Positions 34,796 to 44,234 are shown, counted from the stretch's first letter. The stretch: 64,000 nucleotides of DNA from Burkholderia sp. MS389 (GCF_016899425.1 NZ_CP045995.1:2542001-2606000); one strand, 5' to 3'. A program made the numbers and translations. The notes: generated from the letters alone by a model not told the origin.

Positions 34796-36658
34796 ATGCA
34801 TTTCTGGCGCAAGCTTTCCATTCAGAACAAGCTGATTCTCAGCATGACGAGTTGCCTGCTCGTGTTCGTCGCGATTTCGAGCGGGCTCAGCGTTCGTTTG
34901 ATCGGCAACGCGGTGCGCGATCGCGTCGTCCGCGAAGAGTTGCCGACCGCCGTGAACGGCATTCGCGCCGACGTGCAGCGCCAGATGGCCGGCCCGATCG
35001 CCGCGTCGCGCATTCTCGCGCGCGACGCGTTCCTGCTGCAATGGGAAGCCGACGGCGAACCCGATGCCGGCACGCGCAACTGGATCCAGCTCGCGAAGAA
35101 CGTAAAGGACGAGCAGATGGCCGCGTCCGTGCAGTGGGTGTCGGTGAAGAGCGGCAACTACTACAACGAAGCCGGCTTGCAGCGGAAGGTGACCGACAAG
35201 GATCAGTGGCTGACCAGCTTCCTGTCGTCAGGCAAGGCGTACGACGTGAACATGGATCGCGAGGTGACCGTCGGCGGCTACATGATGTTCATCAACAGCC
35301 GCGTGGAGCTGGACGGCGTGCCGATCGGCGCGGCGAGCATGAGCCTGTCCGTCGATGCGCTCGCGAAGGGGATCTCGGCTTACCGGATCGGCGAGACCGG
35401 GTTTGCGTACCTCGTGCGCCCCGACGGCGCGATCATGATGCATCGCGATACGTCGCTGATCGACGGCAAGCATTTTCTGAAGGATGAGCCGGGGCTGCCG
35501 GGCGAGGCGTCGTCGACGCTGCTTGCGGGCAAGCCGTATGCGTACCTCAGCTACGAGGGTGATGGCGGCGCGCGGTTTATCGCGACGTCGTTCATTCCGG
35601 AGCTGAATGCGTATGTGGTCGTTCAGGTGCCGGAGGCTGAACTGCTCGGGCCGGTGACGCGTGCGATTCGCAGTGCGGCGCTGGTTGCAGCGGTGGTGGG
35701 GCTTGGGGTTGCGTTGCTCGTGATCTGGCTGGTCGGGCGCGCGATTGCTGCGCCGATTCGTCGGGCGGCGACGCTGCTGTCGGAGATCGCCAGCGGTCAG
35801 GGCGATTTGACGCGCCGCATGGCGGTCGAGAGCGAGGACGAGATCGGGCAGCTGTCGGATGCGTTCAACCGGTTCGTGTCGTCGTTGTCGACGCTGGTTC
35901 ATCGGATTCGTGCGGCTTCGGCTTCGATTGCGACCGGCTCGGCGCAGATTGCTTCGGGGAATGCGGATCTGAGCGAACGCACCGAAGGGCAATCGAGCAA
36001 CCTGGAGCGGACGGCTTCGTCGATGGAAGAGATCACGGCCGTGGTGCGCAACAACACCGAGACGGCGACTACCGCGGCGAAGATGATCAATGGTGCGGCG
36101 GATACGGCGGCGCGCGGTGGGCAGGTGGTGGGTGAGGTCGTGACGACGATGGAGCAGATCAGCGATGCATCGCAGCGGATCTCCGAGATCATCGTGATGA
36201 TCGACAGTATCTCGTTTCAGACGAATATTTTGGCGTTGAATGCCGCGGTGGAGGCGGCGCGGGCGGGGGAGCAGGGGCGTGGGTTCGCTGTTGTCGCTTC
36301 GGAAGTGCGGAATCTGGCGCAGCGTAGTGCGCAGGCTGCGAAGGAGATTAAGTCGCTGATCGAGCATAGCGCGGGGACGGTGGGTGCGGGGTCGCGGCTC
36401 GTTAGGGAGGCGGGGAAGGTGATGAGCGACGTTGTCTCGCAGGTTCAGGGCGTTAGCGCGATGATGAGCGAGATTGCGGAGGCTAGCCTGGAGCAGAGTG
36501 CCGGGATCGATCAGATCGGGGATGCAGTGCAGTCTTTGGACCAAATGACGCAGCAGAATGCGGCTTTGGTCGAGGAAAGCGCGGCTGCGGCAGAGAGTTT
36601 GAAGCAGCAGGCGGCGGAATTGACCAAGCTGGTTTCGGCTTTTAAGGTGGATGAGTAA
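34796..36658 (+). CDS. Methyl-accepting chemotaxis protein with periplasmic Cache-like sensor
   Basis: A 620-residue receptor: transmembrane helix about 12-33, periplasmic sensor about 35-280 (dCache-like, WVSVKSGNYYNEAG; AYLVRPDGAIMMHRD), second helix about 288-312, HAMP about 313-365, then a coiled signalling domain with the hairpin tip (EIIVMIDSISFQTNILALNA, VEAARAGEQGRGFAVVASEV, RNLAQRSAQAAKEIKSLI). It lacks the C-terminal NWETF-type CheR tether. It follows the stator genes by 172 bp on the same strand. The last third of the gene has lower GC3 than its first half. Confidence 0.95.
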   Translation: MHFWRKLSIQNKLILSMTSCLLVFVAISSGLSVRLIGNAVRDRVVREELPTAVNGIRADVQRQMAGPIAASRILARDAFLLQWEADGEPDAGTRNWIQLAKNVKDEQMAASVQWVSVKSGNYYNEAGLQRKVTDKDQWLTSFLSSGKAYDVNMDREVTVGGYMMFINSRVELDGVPIGAASMSLSVDALAKGISAYRIGETGFAYLVRPDGAIMMHRDTSLIDGKHFLKDEPGLPGEASSTLLAGKPYAYLSYEGDGGARFIATSFIPELNAYVVVQVPEAELLGPVTRAIRSAALVAAVVGLGVALLVIWLVGRAIAAPIRRAATLLSEIASGQGDLTRRMAVESEDEIGQLSDAFNRFVSSLSTLVHRIRAASASIATGSAQIASGNADLSERTEGQSSNLERTASSMEEITAVVRNNTETATTAAKMINGAADTAARGGQVVGEVVTTMEQISDASQRISEIIVMIDSISFQTNILALNAAVEAARAGEQGRGFAVVASEVRNLAQRSAQAAKEIKSLIEHSAGTVGAGSRLVREAGKVMSDVVSQVQGVSAMMSEIAEASLEQSAGIDQIGDAVQSLDQMTQQNAALVEESAAAAESLKQQAAELTKLVSAFKVDE

Positions 36659-36697
36659 GGGTTAGTTTGAGGTTTGGGGTTGGGTGTTTCTAAGGGC

Positions 36698-36728
36698 GGC
36701 TGCCGTGGGGTCACGGCAGCCCCTTTTT
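36698..36728 (+). terminator. Rho-independent terminator after the chemoreceptor gene
   Basis: A 10-bp stem GGCTGCCGTG / CACGGCAGCC with a 4-base loop, followed by CCC and five Ts. Confidence 0.88.
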
Positions 36729-37151
36729 GTTTGTCAGTGTGGGATTTGGTGGCATTTATAGAAATTAAACGCATTTCCAGATTGAAGGGTTGGGGCGGGA
36801 CGATCGTGCTTGAAGCCGCCATTGCTGCGGTGAGAGCGAAGGTGGTTGGATCGCCGACGGATTCTTATCTTAAATGACATTGTCAATAGGAAGCACTGTT
36901 CCGATACCGGGTTGTCGGATCATTGTCCGCGTTCGGCAACAACCAAGGGCGTCGAGCAGCATCCGGGTAGGAGCAGTCAGTCGACATGTGATCAGAAATC
37001 GATAACAATTGTCCATCCAAGTTGATCGGTGTGCCAAAGTAGTACTTTGCTCAAGGAGTGCACCGCAGCTTTTATGTATTCGTTACCGGAGTCAAAATTT
37101 CGGTGGTTTTTTTGCTTGTTGTTGTCCTGAAAATCATACTAAATTAAATAT
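36729..37151. other. Left boundary of the defence-like island
   Basis: About 420 bp without a gene, in which GC content falls from core level to AT-rich (for example TTTTTTTGCTTGTTGTTGTC near 37110 and AAATTAAATATATG at 37141). It marks the junction between core chromosome and acquired DNA. No attachment repeat was identified. Confidence 0.5.
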
Positions 37152-38942
37152 ATGTCTAATATTTATTTGCATGGCCTGAGGATCGCCAATTATCGCGGAG
37201 TTGGTCCTGTTTCTCAGGAAATGGCACCGTTTAGAAATTTCAATTTCTTCATTGGTGCAAACAATTCCGGAAAATCGGCGGTGCTGCAGTTTATTCATCG
37301 TTACTTGCCGATTCGCTTGGCTAGTGCATATAGAAAATCTGAAAAAGCTGCTGAACTCGATAAGTTGGAGTTGCATTCTAGTGGCGGGATGCGTGCAGCG
37401 TCTGCATCTATGGCGATTGGAATTCCACGAAAAACGTTTTCTCGATCCGTGTTGATGACTTTGATGGATCGATCTCAAGTGAAAAGTGCAGAGAAGATAC
37501 TCGATATGATTGTCGAATTTCTTGCCGATGCAGATCATGTTTGGCTTTCTTCGAAGCTTCCATATGGAGAGAATTTGGATATTGAGTACGAAATCGAGGA
37601 AATCCGCCCGCTGATGAGCCACGACGCGTGGCGATGGATCTGGACGGTCGTTTGTAATAGACAGGGTGGGGCGGTCAATGTCTGGATTGATGAGCTAATT
37701 AAGCGTATTGTCTCGTTGCAGGATATTAATTTGCCTGAGATATATATAATTCCGGCGATTCGGGAGGTGCAGACCTCAGGGGCATACACTCCGGGTGAAT
37801 TGGTTGATTACAGTGGGAATGGTTTGATTCAAAGATTGGCTGAAATACAAAGTCCCGATCATGATCGCCTTGATGATCGAAAGTTGTTTGATAATATCAA
37901 TAGATTTTTGGCAACGGTTACGGGAGTCGACGACGCAAGAATCGATATCCCGCATACGCGAGAACATATTCTCGTGCACATGGATGGGAAGGTCCTTCCA
38001 CTTTCATCCCTAGGGACCGGTATTCATGAGGTTATTATGTTGGCCTCGTTTTGCACATTAAGTCAGCGCTCAATTATTTGCATGGAGGAGCCGGAGATTC
38101 ACTTGCATCCTTTGTTGCAAAGAAAGTTGATAAAATATCTTCAGGAAAATACGGACAATCAGTATTTTATTGCTACGCACTCCGCGAGTTTTATTGATAC
38201 TCAGGATGCGGCTATATTTCATGTTTCTAATGTGGATGGTCAAACGGCGATTAGAGAGAGTGTTCTTGATCGTGAGAGATTTTCCATATGTGTCGATCTT
38301 GGTTATAAGGCGTCTGATCTTGTTCAGGCGAATTCGGTTGTGTGGGTGGAAGGTCCTTCAGATCGCATATATATTTCTCGATGGCTGAAGGAGGTGGCGC
38401 CGGATCTGATCGAGGGGATACATTACTCAATAATGTTCTACGGGGGGCGCCTCCTTAGCCATTTGTCGGCCGCGGACGACAAGGAGGATGAAGTGGGGGA
38501 TTTCATAGCATTGCGGGCATTGAATCGCAATGTGGTACTTGTGATGGATAGCGATAAAACGGCGATCGATGATGAAATAAATTCAACAAAGAAGAGGCTG
38601 ATGGTCGAATTTGAGAAAAATGGCGGGATCTCGTGGATTACGGCAGGCAGGGAGATTGAAAATTATATCCCGCATAATGAGTTGCAGGCGGCGGTGAGGG
38701 CTGTGTATGGTGCATCGTATGTTAAAGCGGAGAAGGGCGGGCGATTTGATCATGCACTCTATTATCGGAGGGTGAAAATTGATGTGGATGGTGTTGGCCG
38801 GTCTAAAGCGATTCTGGAAAAAAATGTCGATAAGGTTAGGGTGGCCAGATTGGTTTGTTCAGGTAATATAACATTGGATATTCTAGATCTACGCAATCGT
38901 ATTGAGTCGCTGGCTGAGTTCATTCGAAAATCGAATTATTGA
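37152..38942 (+). CDS. OLD-family ATPase with TOPRIM nuclease domain, putative phage-defence protein
   Basis: A 596-residue protein. An ABC-type ATPase comes first: Walker A GANNSGKS (residues 35-42), an LSSLGTGIHE signature-like motif (285-293), Walker B ICMEEPEIHLHP (309-320) and H-loop ATHSASF. A TOPRIM domain follows, with VVWVEGPSDRIY (Glu400) and VVLVMDSDKTAIDD (Asp466, Asp468). This is the architecture of P2 Old and of GajA. No GajB-like helicase or AriA partner is adjacent, so a stand-alone class-1-like OLD protein is most likely. AT-rich codon use differs sharply from flanking core genes, a sign of transfer. No Shine-Dalgarno sequence is visible before the ATG. Confidence 0.85.
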   Translation: MSNIYLHGLRIANYRGVGPVSQEMAPFRNFNFFIGANNSGKSAVLQFIHRYLPIRLASAYRKSEKAAELDKLELHSSGGMRAASASMAIGIPRKTFSRSVLMTLMDRSQVKSAEKILDMIVEFLADADHVWLSSKLPYGENLDIEYEIEEIRPLMSHDAWRWIWTVVCNRQGGAVNVWIDELIKRIVSLQDINLPEIYIIPAIREVQTSGAYTPGELVDYSGNGLIQRLAEIQSPDHDRLDDRKLFDNINRFLATVTGVDDARIDIPHTREHILVHMDGKVLPLSSLGTGIHEVIMLASFCTLSQRSIICMEEPEIHLHPLLQRKLIKYLQENTDNQYFIATHSASFIDTQDAAIFHVSNVDGQTAIRESVLDRERFSICVDLGYKASDLVQANSVVWVEGPSDRIYISRWLKEVAPDLIEGIHYSIMFYGGRLLSHLSAADDKEDEVGDFIALRALNRNVVLVMDSDKTAIDDEINSTKKRLMVEFEKNGGISWITAGREIENYIPHNELQAAVRAVYGASYVKAEKGGRFDHALYYRRVKIDVDGVGRSKAILEKNVDKVRVARLVCSGNITLDILDLRNRIESLAEFIRKSNY

Positions 38943-39347
38943 GAAATGCCCTGCGGAAACGCTCTAGAGTGGTAGCCCTTGACGATACTGGAGATGAGTT
39001 GGTTCGGTAAGTGGGGTAGGTGTGCAAGTACTTCGGTGGAATAGGTGTAAAAGGAGGACGAGATCAGTTCGGCCATGAAGAGATTTTCGCTCGAAGCGTC
39101 TCGTGGACATCCCTGTGTCGCTGCATCCCATAAACGGCCTTTGCAGGCAGCTAGCGACTTGAGCGACTCAAGGTCGAGCATGCATGCTGCCAGCCTCTCC
39201 TACCAGGCGCCCAGTCGGATCAAGCTCCTCAGATGTCGTTATGATCGTGCGCCCGGGTTCACCATCCTTCTGAAGGATGGCTGGCCCGAAGTCAATTTTT
39301 TTCAAGAAAACGGGGCATTGATTGCCGTGTGCTGTCGCCGTATCGCA
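38943..39347. other. Spacer between convergent defence genes, with a terminator-like hairpin
   Basis: About 400 bp. It holds the hairpin at 39262-39302. Small open frames on both strands have no recognisable features. Confidence 0.4.
39262..39302 (+). terminator. Putative terminator downstream of the OLD gene
   Basis: CCATCCTTC-T-GAAGGATGG (39262-39280) is a perfect 9-bp palindrome nested in CGGG/CCCG, followed after 15 bases by a run of seven Ts (39296-39302). It is 320 bp past the OLD stop. The distance between stem and T-run weakens the call. Confidence 0.4.
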
Positions 39348-40466
39348 CTATTCTTCATCTCTCTCATACCAGTGTTTTGTAATACGCCCTTTTTGCGCCT
39401 CGAAAAGCCGCTCATATGCGAGGATGGTTAAATCTCGAACACTGCCCCAAGGTTCTTTTGCGTTTTCTTTCATTTTATCAATATTGTGAAACATTGATGT
39501 ATTTTTTGTTTTGTCATCGAGGCTGCCAACAAATTTGAAAAAACGCTGAACATATTTTTGTTCATATACCTCCATTAATGAGGCTTTTGCAAGGCACTCT
39601 AGAAGCTCTCCGCCATCAGAATTCATGTAATCCCGATCCTCCTTCGTGGGAGGCTCAAAATCATCAAAATCCATCAGCATGCCGCCGTAAAGTCTAATTT
39701 GATGCCATGACTGATGTTGCAGAACTGGTGCCATATAAATATACGAAAGTGGGTCCGAAAATATTGATGATGGGATCAATGTGTAGTCACACCCGAAGGA
39801 GTCCTCCTCTTGCACATTCCTCTCGATCCACTCATAAATAGCCATGTACGCGGCGTCGGGGACAATGAGAAATGCCACATCATCCGGGGTGAATTTGAGC
39901 TTTCCTTTAATTCTCCATTCATTTTCCCATCGCATGTCGTATTTTTTTGAATAAGTTTCGACGAGGTATGGTGATGAGTAGACAATTTGCCCTATCTCTT
40001 CATCGGAGTGGTCGTTTAAGTATACAACTGGGCGCAGCCCATTTTCTTCTAGAAAGTCGTGGTAAAAAACAATACCATATTCTGATCCTCGTGCGGCGAA
40101 GTGATCGCCGACCTTTGAGTGTGGAGCAAGTGCAAAGCTGACTGACTTTATATCATCTATTTGCGAGGCAGTAAGGGAGTTGGCGTGCTTGTTGACGAAA
40201 TAGCTTTTGGGGTTGCCGGTAATGCATCTTTCCGTCAAAATATTTTTAAATCGCTCTTCTGCGTTCATTTGCGTAATGTGCGGAGGAACTCTTCCGGCAC
40301 CATACCCTTTCTCATAGCGACAGGTCGGCGAGCTTATTATATGGTGAAATAATGTGCCATCGATTGACTTGTAGCGATTGATAATTTCTTCGATATTGGT
40401 TGGTACGTCATCTCGCAAATGACCTATTGCCATTTGTATTTGTCCACTTGGATTTATGTTCAGCAT
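39348..40466 (-). CDS. AbiGi-like protein (putative abortive-infection component)
   Basis: A 372-residue soluble protein. The segment SVSFALAPHSKVGDHFAARG, then SEYGIVFYHDFLEENGLRPV, followed by a WENEWRIKGKLKFTPDDVAF stretch, matches the layout of the AbiGi / DUF2971-related family (a cytosolic protein annotated as antitoxin of lactococcal AbiG phage resistance). An AAGGAAAAC ribosome site precedes the ATG. It is convergent with the OLD gene and in the same AT-rich DNA. No AbiGii partner is adjacent. The family call is from remembered motif pattern and is tentative; the role in defence is inferred from context. Confidence 0.45.
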   Translation of the reverse strand: MLNINPSGQIQMAIGHLRDDVPTNIEEIINRYKSIDGTLFHHIISSPTCRYEKGYGAGRVPPHITQMNAEERFKNILTERCITGNPKSYFVNKHANSLTASQIDDIKSVSFALAPHSKVGDHFAARGSEYGIVFYHDFLEENGLRPVVYLNDHSDEEIGQIVYSSPYLVETYSKKYDMRWENEWRIKGKLKFTPDDVAFLIVPDAAYMAIYEWIERNVQEEDSFGCDYTLIPSSIFSDPLSYIYMAPVLQHQSWHQIRLYGGMLMDFDDFEPPTKEDRDYMNSDGGELLECLAKASLMEVYEQKYVQRFFKFVGSLDDKTKNTSMFHNIDKMKENAKEPWGSVRDLTILAYERLFEAQKGRITKHWYERDEE

Positions 40467-41060
40467 GATTTGTTTTCCTTGTTTTGGGTGTTTTCGTCAA
40501 CACGCGAGGGTGCGCTGTAAAGTAAAAAATACATTCTATAAATGAGGTAAGAACGCGGCGTACGTCTCCGCAACGTATGCGCAAAAATAACGACATCAAT
40601 TGCACCGATTCTTCTCGCTGCATAGAAAGGAGAGGTGTGATTCCTGTCTGCGTACTTTCTAAATGATGTTGTTCATTGTTTCTAGATGTTCCAACACAAT
40701 AATTAAGCCTATTGCCGAAGCCCGACCCAACCCCGCGGCGCTCGCAGTGCTGTTAGCTTACTACATCAGACGATACGAATAGAAACGGTGCAACGAACCG
40801 GACTCAACCTCGAGGTTGTTTTTGCAAGATCAGCACACTTCGTTGCCGTTCTGACGTCTTTTAAATCGAATGGTCATAGCAAGTTGGAAACCGCCAATGG
40901 GTTTCCGCACACGTTGAACGTGCCGCTAAGGGTTGCGGATTCAACCCGTCGATGCAACGAGCGGGCGTATTATGTGAGATCTAATCTGACGTTGACTGAC
41001 CGGTTAGGTCTCGGCCTATACAGAATAGGCGTTCATGTGGCCGGGAACAGTTGAGGACGT
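40467..41060. other. Non-coding stretch between the AbiGi-like and RloC-like genes
   Basis: About 590 bp. GC content rises across it from AT-rich (left) to ordinary Burkholderia values (right). One 88-codon open frame (40788-41054, plus strand) has no ribosome site or recognisable motif and is not called. Confidence 0.4.
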
Positions 41061-43265
41061 CTAGGTCGTTTCCGCAATCAGCACCGCATAGTGATCGGGG
41101 TCCGCACGCTCCATCGCTCGCATGACGCGTGCCACCATTCCCCGTGACATCGCGGGGAAGTCCGAGAACTCCAGTAGACGAAGCGTTGAAGCGCTGTGCG
41201 ACCCCTCGTCCACGTACCTTGCTACCGCTCCACGCTCCACTTCGTCGTCGAACAGAATGTCCAGCTTGGTCAGATAGGGCTTGGGCGTGGGTCTCCTAAA
41301 CCCCAAGTACATTTCTAGAAACCTCCTAAGCAGGTTTGGGCAGCTCAGGTAGGCATCGATGTCCTGGTTGGTGCTCACTTGAAACTTTCGGAGACAGTAG
41401 AAGATGTGGTGGTAGTCGGACCGGAACTTCGCTAAGTGCGCTGGAAGCGCTAGCAGCTGACTGTCGCCGTCACTTTCTCGGTGAACGAGGAACGCCGCGT
41501 GCTCTTTCTTGAACTTCCCTGCGCGGTCGGCCCAGTCCTGCTTGATGGTGTTGAAGAATTCCGAGCTATGCGTCGAAATGAAGAGTTGCCGGCAGGCCTT
41601 CAGGTTCGCAATGAGTAGATAGGCCACGTCATAGATATGGTTGGCGTCTAGGCTACAGATCGGATCGTCGATGAAAATGACCTGATCCTCAAGCCGCTGC
41701 CCATTCTGCCCTAGGCTGGCGAGGAAGTACGCAAGCGAGATCGCCGTGCGCTCTCCGTCGCTCATGTTGGTTGCCGGCTGCCCCTCTCGAATGAACCGAA
41801 TCCGCTTGTCCTGGGCCTGCTCGACGGAGATTCTCGGACCGAGCAGCCGCTTGAGGAGGTCATTGATCTGGCTTGCTGCCACCGAGCTACGCTGTAGTTC
41901 GGCAAGTGCTGCTTCCGATTGCGCCTTGATCTTCTGGCCGACCTTCTGCACTCGGTCCAAAAGTGCGTCCGCCTGATTGAGTGCTTCGCGCGCTTCCATT
42001 GCTCCCGGGTCGAGCAGGTAGCGGGCCGCGAATTGAGCCTTGACCTTGTCAGCCGCACTCCGGCGCGTGGCTGCCAATTCGTCACATGCTCGGTTATGTT
42101 CATCCTTCGCTTGCAGGAGGTCTGCGAGGATAGCCTGCAGCGTGGGGGCCTCGTCGTCAATCGGCTCTACAGACAACACGGCCTCCATGTTCGCCAGCTT
42201 CTCGCGAAGCAGTCGTGTCCAATAGGATCGTATTTCACTCTCTCGGACATTCCACGCTTCAAGCCGGCGAAGCGCCTCTTGGGCTTTGGCCCGTACGCCG
42301 GGCACCCACTCTTTCTCATGTGGGAAGTTTGGCAATGCCCTTTGCTGTTCCAAGCGCTCGATCGTGGCCTGGATGGCTGCATGCTGGCGGCGATACTCAT
42401 CGGAAAAGTGCTTGGCGTACGCTCCCAACGCCTGCGTCGCGTCGCCTCCGCAAAAGGCACAGGTGGCGGTATGCTCATGGAACCGCAGGCCGGAGCGCAC
42501 CCAGTCGCTCAGAGCAGGGGTCTCGGTCAGGCGCTTGATGGCGTTCTGCTGGGGCGCCTCCTTCAACAACTGGGCAACATTATTGATCCCGATGGGCTGG
42601 GCCAGTGTCATGACCGGAAAATTGCGAAATGGCGTAAATTCACTCTGATCACGTGCCTGAGCGACTGCTGCTTGTAGTGTGGTTTCGTCGAGTAGATGTT
42701 CGGCCGGGTTTGCTAAGCCTTGCGCCAGTCCTTTGAGATTTGGGGCCCTGAAATCTCGGATACCCAGCATCGTTCCGCAGTCACGGGCCAGATCGGTTGC
42801 CGCCTTCTCCCTGGTTCCGTTGGCGTCGCTCTGCTTCTTCTGGACGGTCCGATACATCGCGGCTAATCGTTCCCGTCGTCGCGCCAACGACGCAATACGG
42901 TTGCTCAGCCGAATGTTCTCTTGGCCAACGATGAACAGCGCCGGCGCGTGTGTGTAGTCATCTCGCTGCAGGTTGTCGTCGATGAAGTCGCGATTGAAGA
43001 TCCGTACCGGGATACGACTACGGTCCTGGTCTCTCGCGCTGTCCAGGACCTCGGTCCCGACACTTACACGAACGCGGGCGCTGGACGGCAGTCGCGTACC
43101 ACCAGATCCACTGAACAACCCGATGACACGAGAAAGGGTGGTCTTGCCCGATGCGTTCCAGCCATAGATCAGGTTGTAGCGCTCGAAGTCTGGCGCGGTA
43201 CTCGTTCGCCCGTCGTAGCCGCTCCATACCGCCGCGCTTGCAATGGATTCAATACGTCGAAACAT
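41061..43265 (-). CDS. RloC-like AAA/ABC ATPase, predicted anticodon nuclease
   Basis: A 734-residue protein. Walker A is GWNASGKTT (35-43); the ABC signature NMSDGERTAI and Walker B VIFIDDPICSLD sit near 500-540, split by long coiled coils whose tip carries a zinc-hook CAFC (269-272), as in RloC. The C-terminal part holds LLRRFLEMYLGF (Arg647, Glu651) and EGSHSAS (His690), an Arg-x3-Glu...His pattern like the catalytic triad of PrrC/RloC anticodon nucleases. RloC proteins cut tRNA anticodon loops and block translation during phage infection or DNA damage. No type I restriction genes adjoin. GC content is near the core value, so it may come from a different source than the OLD gene. Confidence 0.72.
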   Translation of the reverse strand: MFRRIESIASAAVWSGYDGRTSTAPDFERYNLIYGWNASGKTTLSRVIGLFSGSGGTRLPSSARVRVSVGTEVLDSARDQDRSRIPVRIFNRDFIDDNLQRDDYTHAPALFIVGQENIRLSNRIASLARRRERLAAMYRTVQKKQSDANGTREKAATDLARDCGTMLGIRDFRAPNLKGLAQGLANPAEHLLDETTLQAAVAQARDQSEFTPFRNFPVMTLAQPIGINNVAQLLKEAPQQNAIKRLTETPALSDWVRSGLRFHEHTATCAFCGGDATQALGAYAKHFSDEYRRQHAAIQATIERLEQQRALPNFPHEKEWVPGVRAKAQEALRRLEAWNVRESEIRSYWTRLLREKLANMEAVLSVEPIDDEAPTLQAILADLLQAKDEHNRACDELAATRRSAADKVKAQFAARYLLDPGAMEAREALNQADALLDRVQKVGQKIKAQSEAALAELQRSSVAASQINDLLKRLLGPRISVEQAQDKRIRFIREGQPATNMSDGERTAISLAYFLASLGQNGQRLEDQVIFIDDPICSLDANHIYDVAYLLIANLKACRQLFISTHSSEFFNTIKQDWADRAGKFKKEHAAFLVHRESDGDSQLLALPAHLAKFRSDYHHIFYCLRKFQVSTNQDIDAYLSCPNLLRRFLEMYLGFRRPTPKPYLTKLDILFDDEVERGAVARYVDEGSHSASTLRLLEFSDFPAMSRGMVARVMRAMERADPDHYAVLIAETT

Positions 43266-43737
43266 ACTTTCCCCTTCCAGTATGGCTTTTCATCAGCGTT
43301 CATCTTCCGACAATTTACTGCAGTCCGCACTGCCTTCGCTACCACTACCAATTGCCGACTAGCAACCGCTTCGGGGCGGTAACGATCAACCGTATCTGCA
43401 CCGTTCGGTTTTAGCGACTCGGCGAACATCCAACCTGACGAATTCGCAACATCCATCTTGTGTTGCGCACGCCTATACCTAACGGCCAATCCCCTCAATT
43501 CCCTAATTCTGAGATGCCAGCCCGACTACACTGGTCATGAAGCCTTGCTTCTCGCCATCGGAAGTTGACCGCAGCCCTCTCCGCCCCGATGGTCGAAAGA
43601 ACGCCGTCTTGCCCAACAAGACCCAGCGAAGAGGGGGAGAAAGAAGGGGAAACCCGAGGCATCAAAGAAGCGCGGGCCGCATGGGCGGCAACCCATACGA
43701 CCCGCTGACCACCACCAACTCGCCACAGGAGTCGGAA
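43266..43737. other. Non-coding stretch between the RloC-like gene and the SymE-like gene
   Basis: About 470 bp containing divergent promoters for the two genes. It includes a GGAAGGGGAAAG ribosome site for the RloC-like gene on the minus strand and, at 43600-43740, the leader of the SymE-like gene. No further gene is seen. Confidence 0.4.
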
Positions 43738-44034
43738 ATGGCTGACGCCAATACTAAGCCACGTCGTAGAAAGAACAAACCCGTCAACATGCAGAAGACG
43801 TTTGAGCTGGTCCTTCGCAACTACCCGGACCTTCCCAAACGAGGCTGGCCGTATCTGCCGTGGATGAAGGCGATCGATATCAATTTCAAGATCTTCGGCT
43901 TCAAGCCCGGCGACCGCGTGTACTTGAGAGTCAGCGACGTCGACCGATCGATCACGATCACGCCGGACTACAGCCAGTTGGCGCTGCGAGAGCAGCCGTA
44001 CCACGATCCTGACCGGGGACCGTCGCCGCTCTAA
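43738..44034 (+). CDS. SymE-like small protein (type I toxin family)
   Basis: A 98-residue basic protein starting at 43738 after CAGGAGTCGGA. The C-terminal part, INFKIFGFKPGDRVYLRVSD then SITITPDYS, matches the SymE/AbrB-like swapped-hairpin pattern (GF.PG..V.......I.I.P). SymE of E. coli is an SOS-induced protein linked to RNA decay or nucleoid binding and is kept silent by an antisense RNA. No antisense gene can be proved here. The N-terminal 45 residues (KPRRRKNKPVNMQKTFELVL) are unlike E. coli SymE. Confidence 0.6.
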   Translation: MADANTKPRRRKNKPVNMQKTFELVLRNYPDLPKRGWPYLPWMKAIDINFKIFGFKPGDRVYLRVSDVDRSITITPDYSQLALREQPYHDPDRGPSPL

Positions 44035-44234
44035 CACCTGCAAGGGCCGCTTGATGCGGCTCTAGCGAGTGGAACGCAGGCGTTGCATGAACACGACTGG
44101 CCGCCGGGGCGACACCGCCCCGGCCATGGCCGCGAACGCCGCGATTCACACCTCTAGCGACCTTCAACAACTGTCACGACCGCAAGGCCAGGGAGGCCGC
44201 ACCGCGCCTGCCGAAATACCAGAATGGCGTCAAA

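Noticed and set aside
37152..38942. Gabija or PARIS system for the OLD-type gene
   Set aside because: No GajB-like helicase follows, and the adjacent gene is not an AriA-type partner.
40788..41054. 88-codon plus-strand frame between the AbiGi-like and RloC-like genes
   Set aside because: No ribosome site and no recognisable sequence; kept only as a possible eroded remnant.
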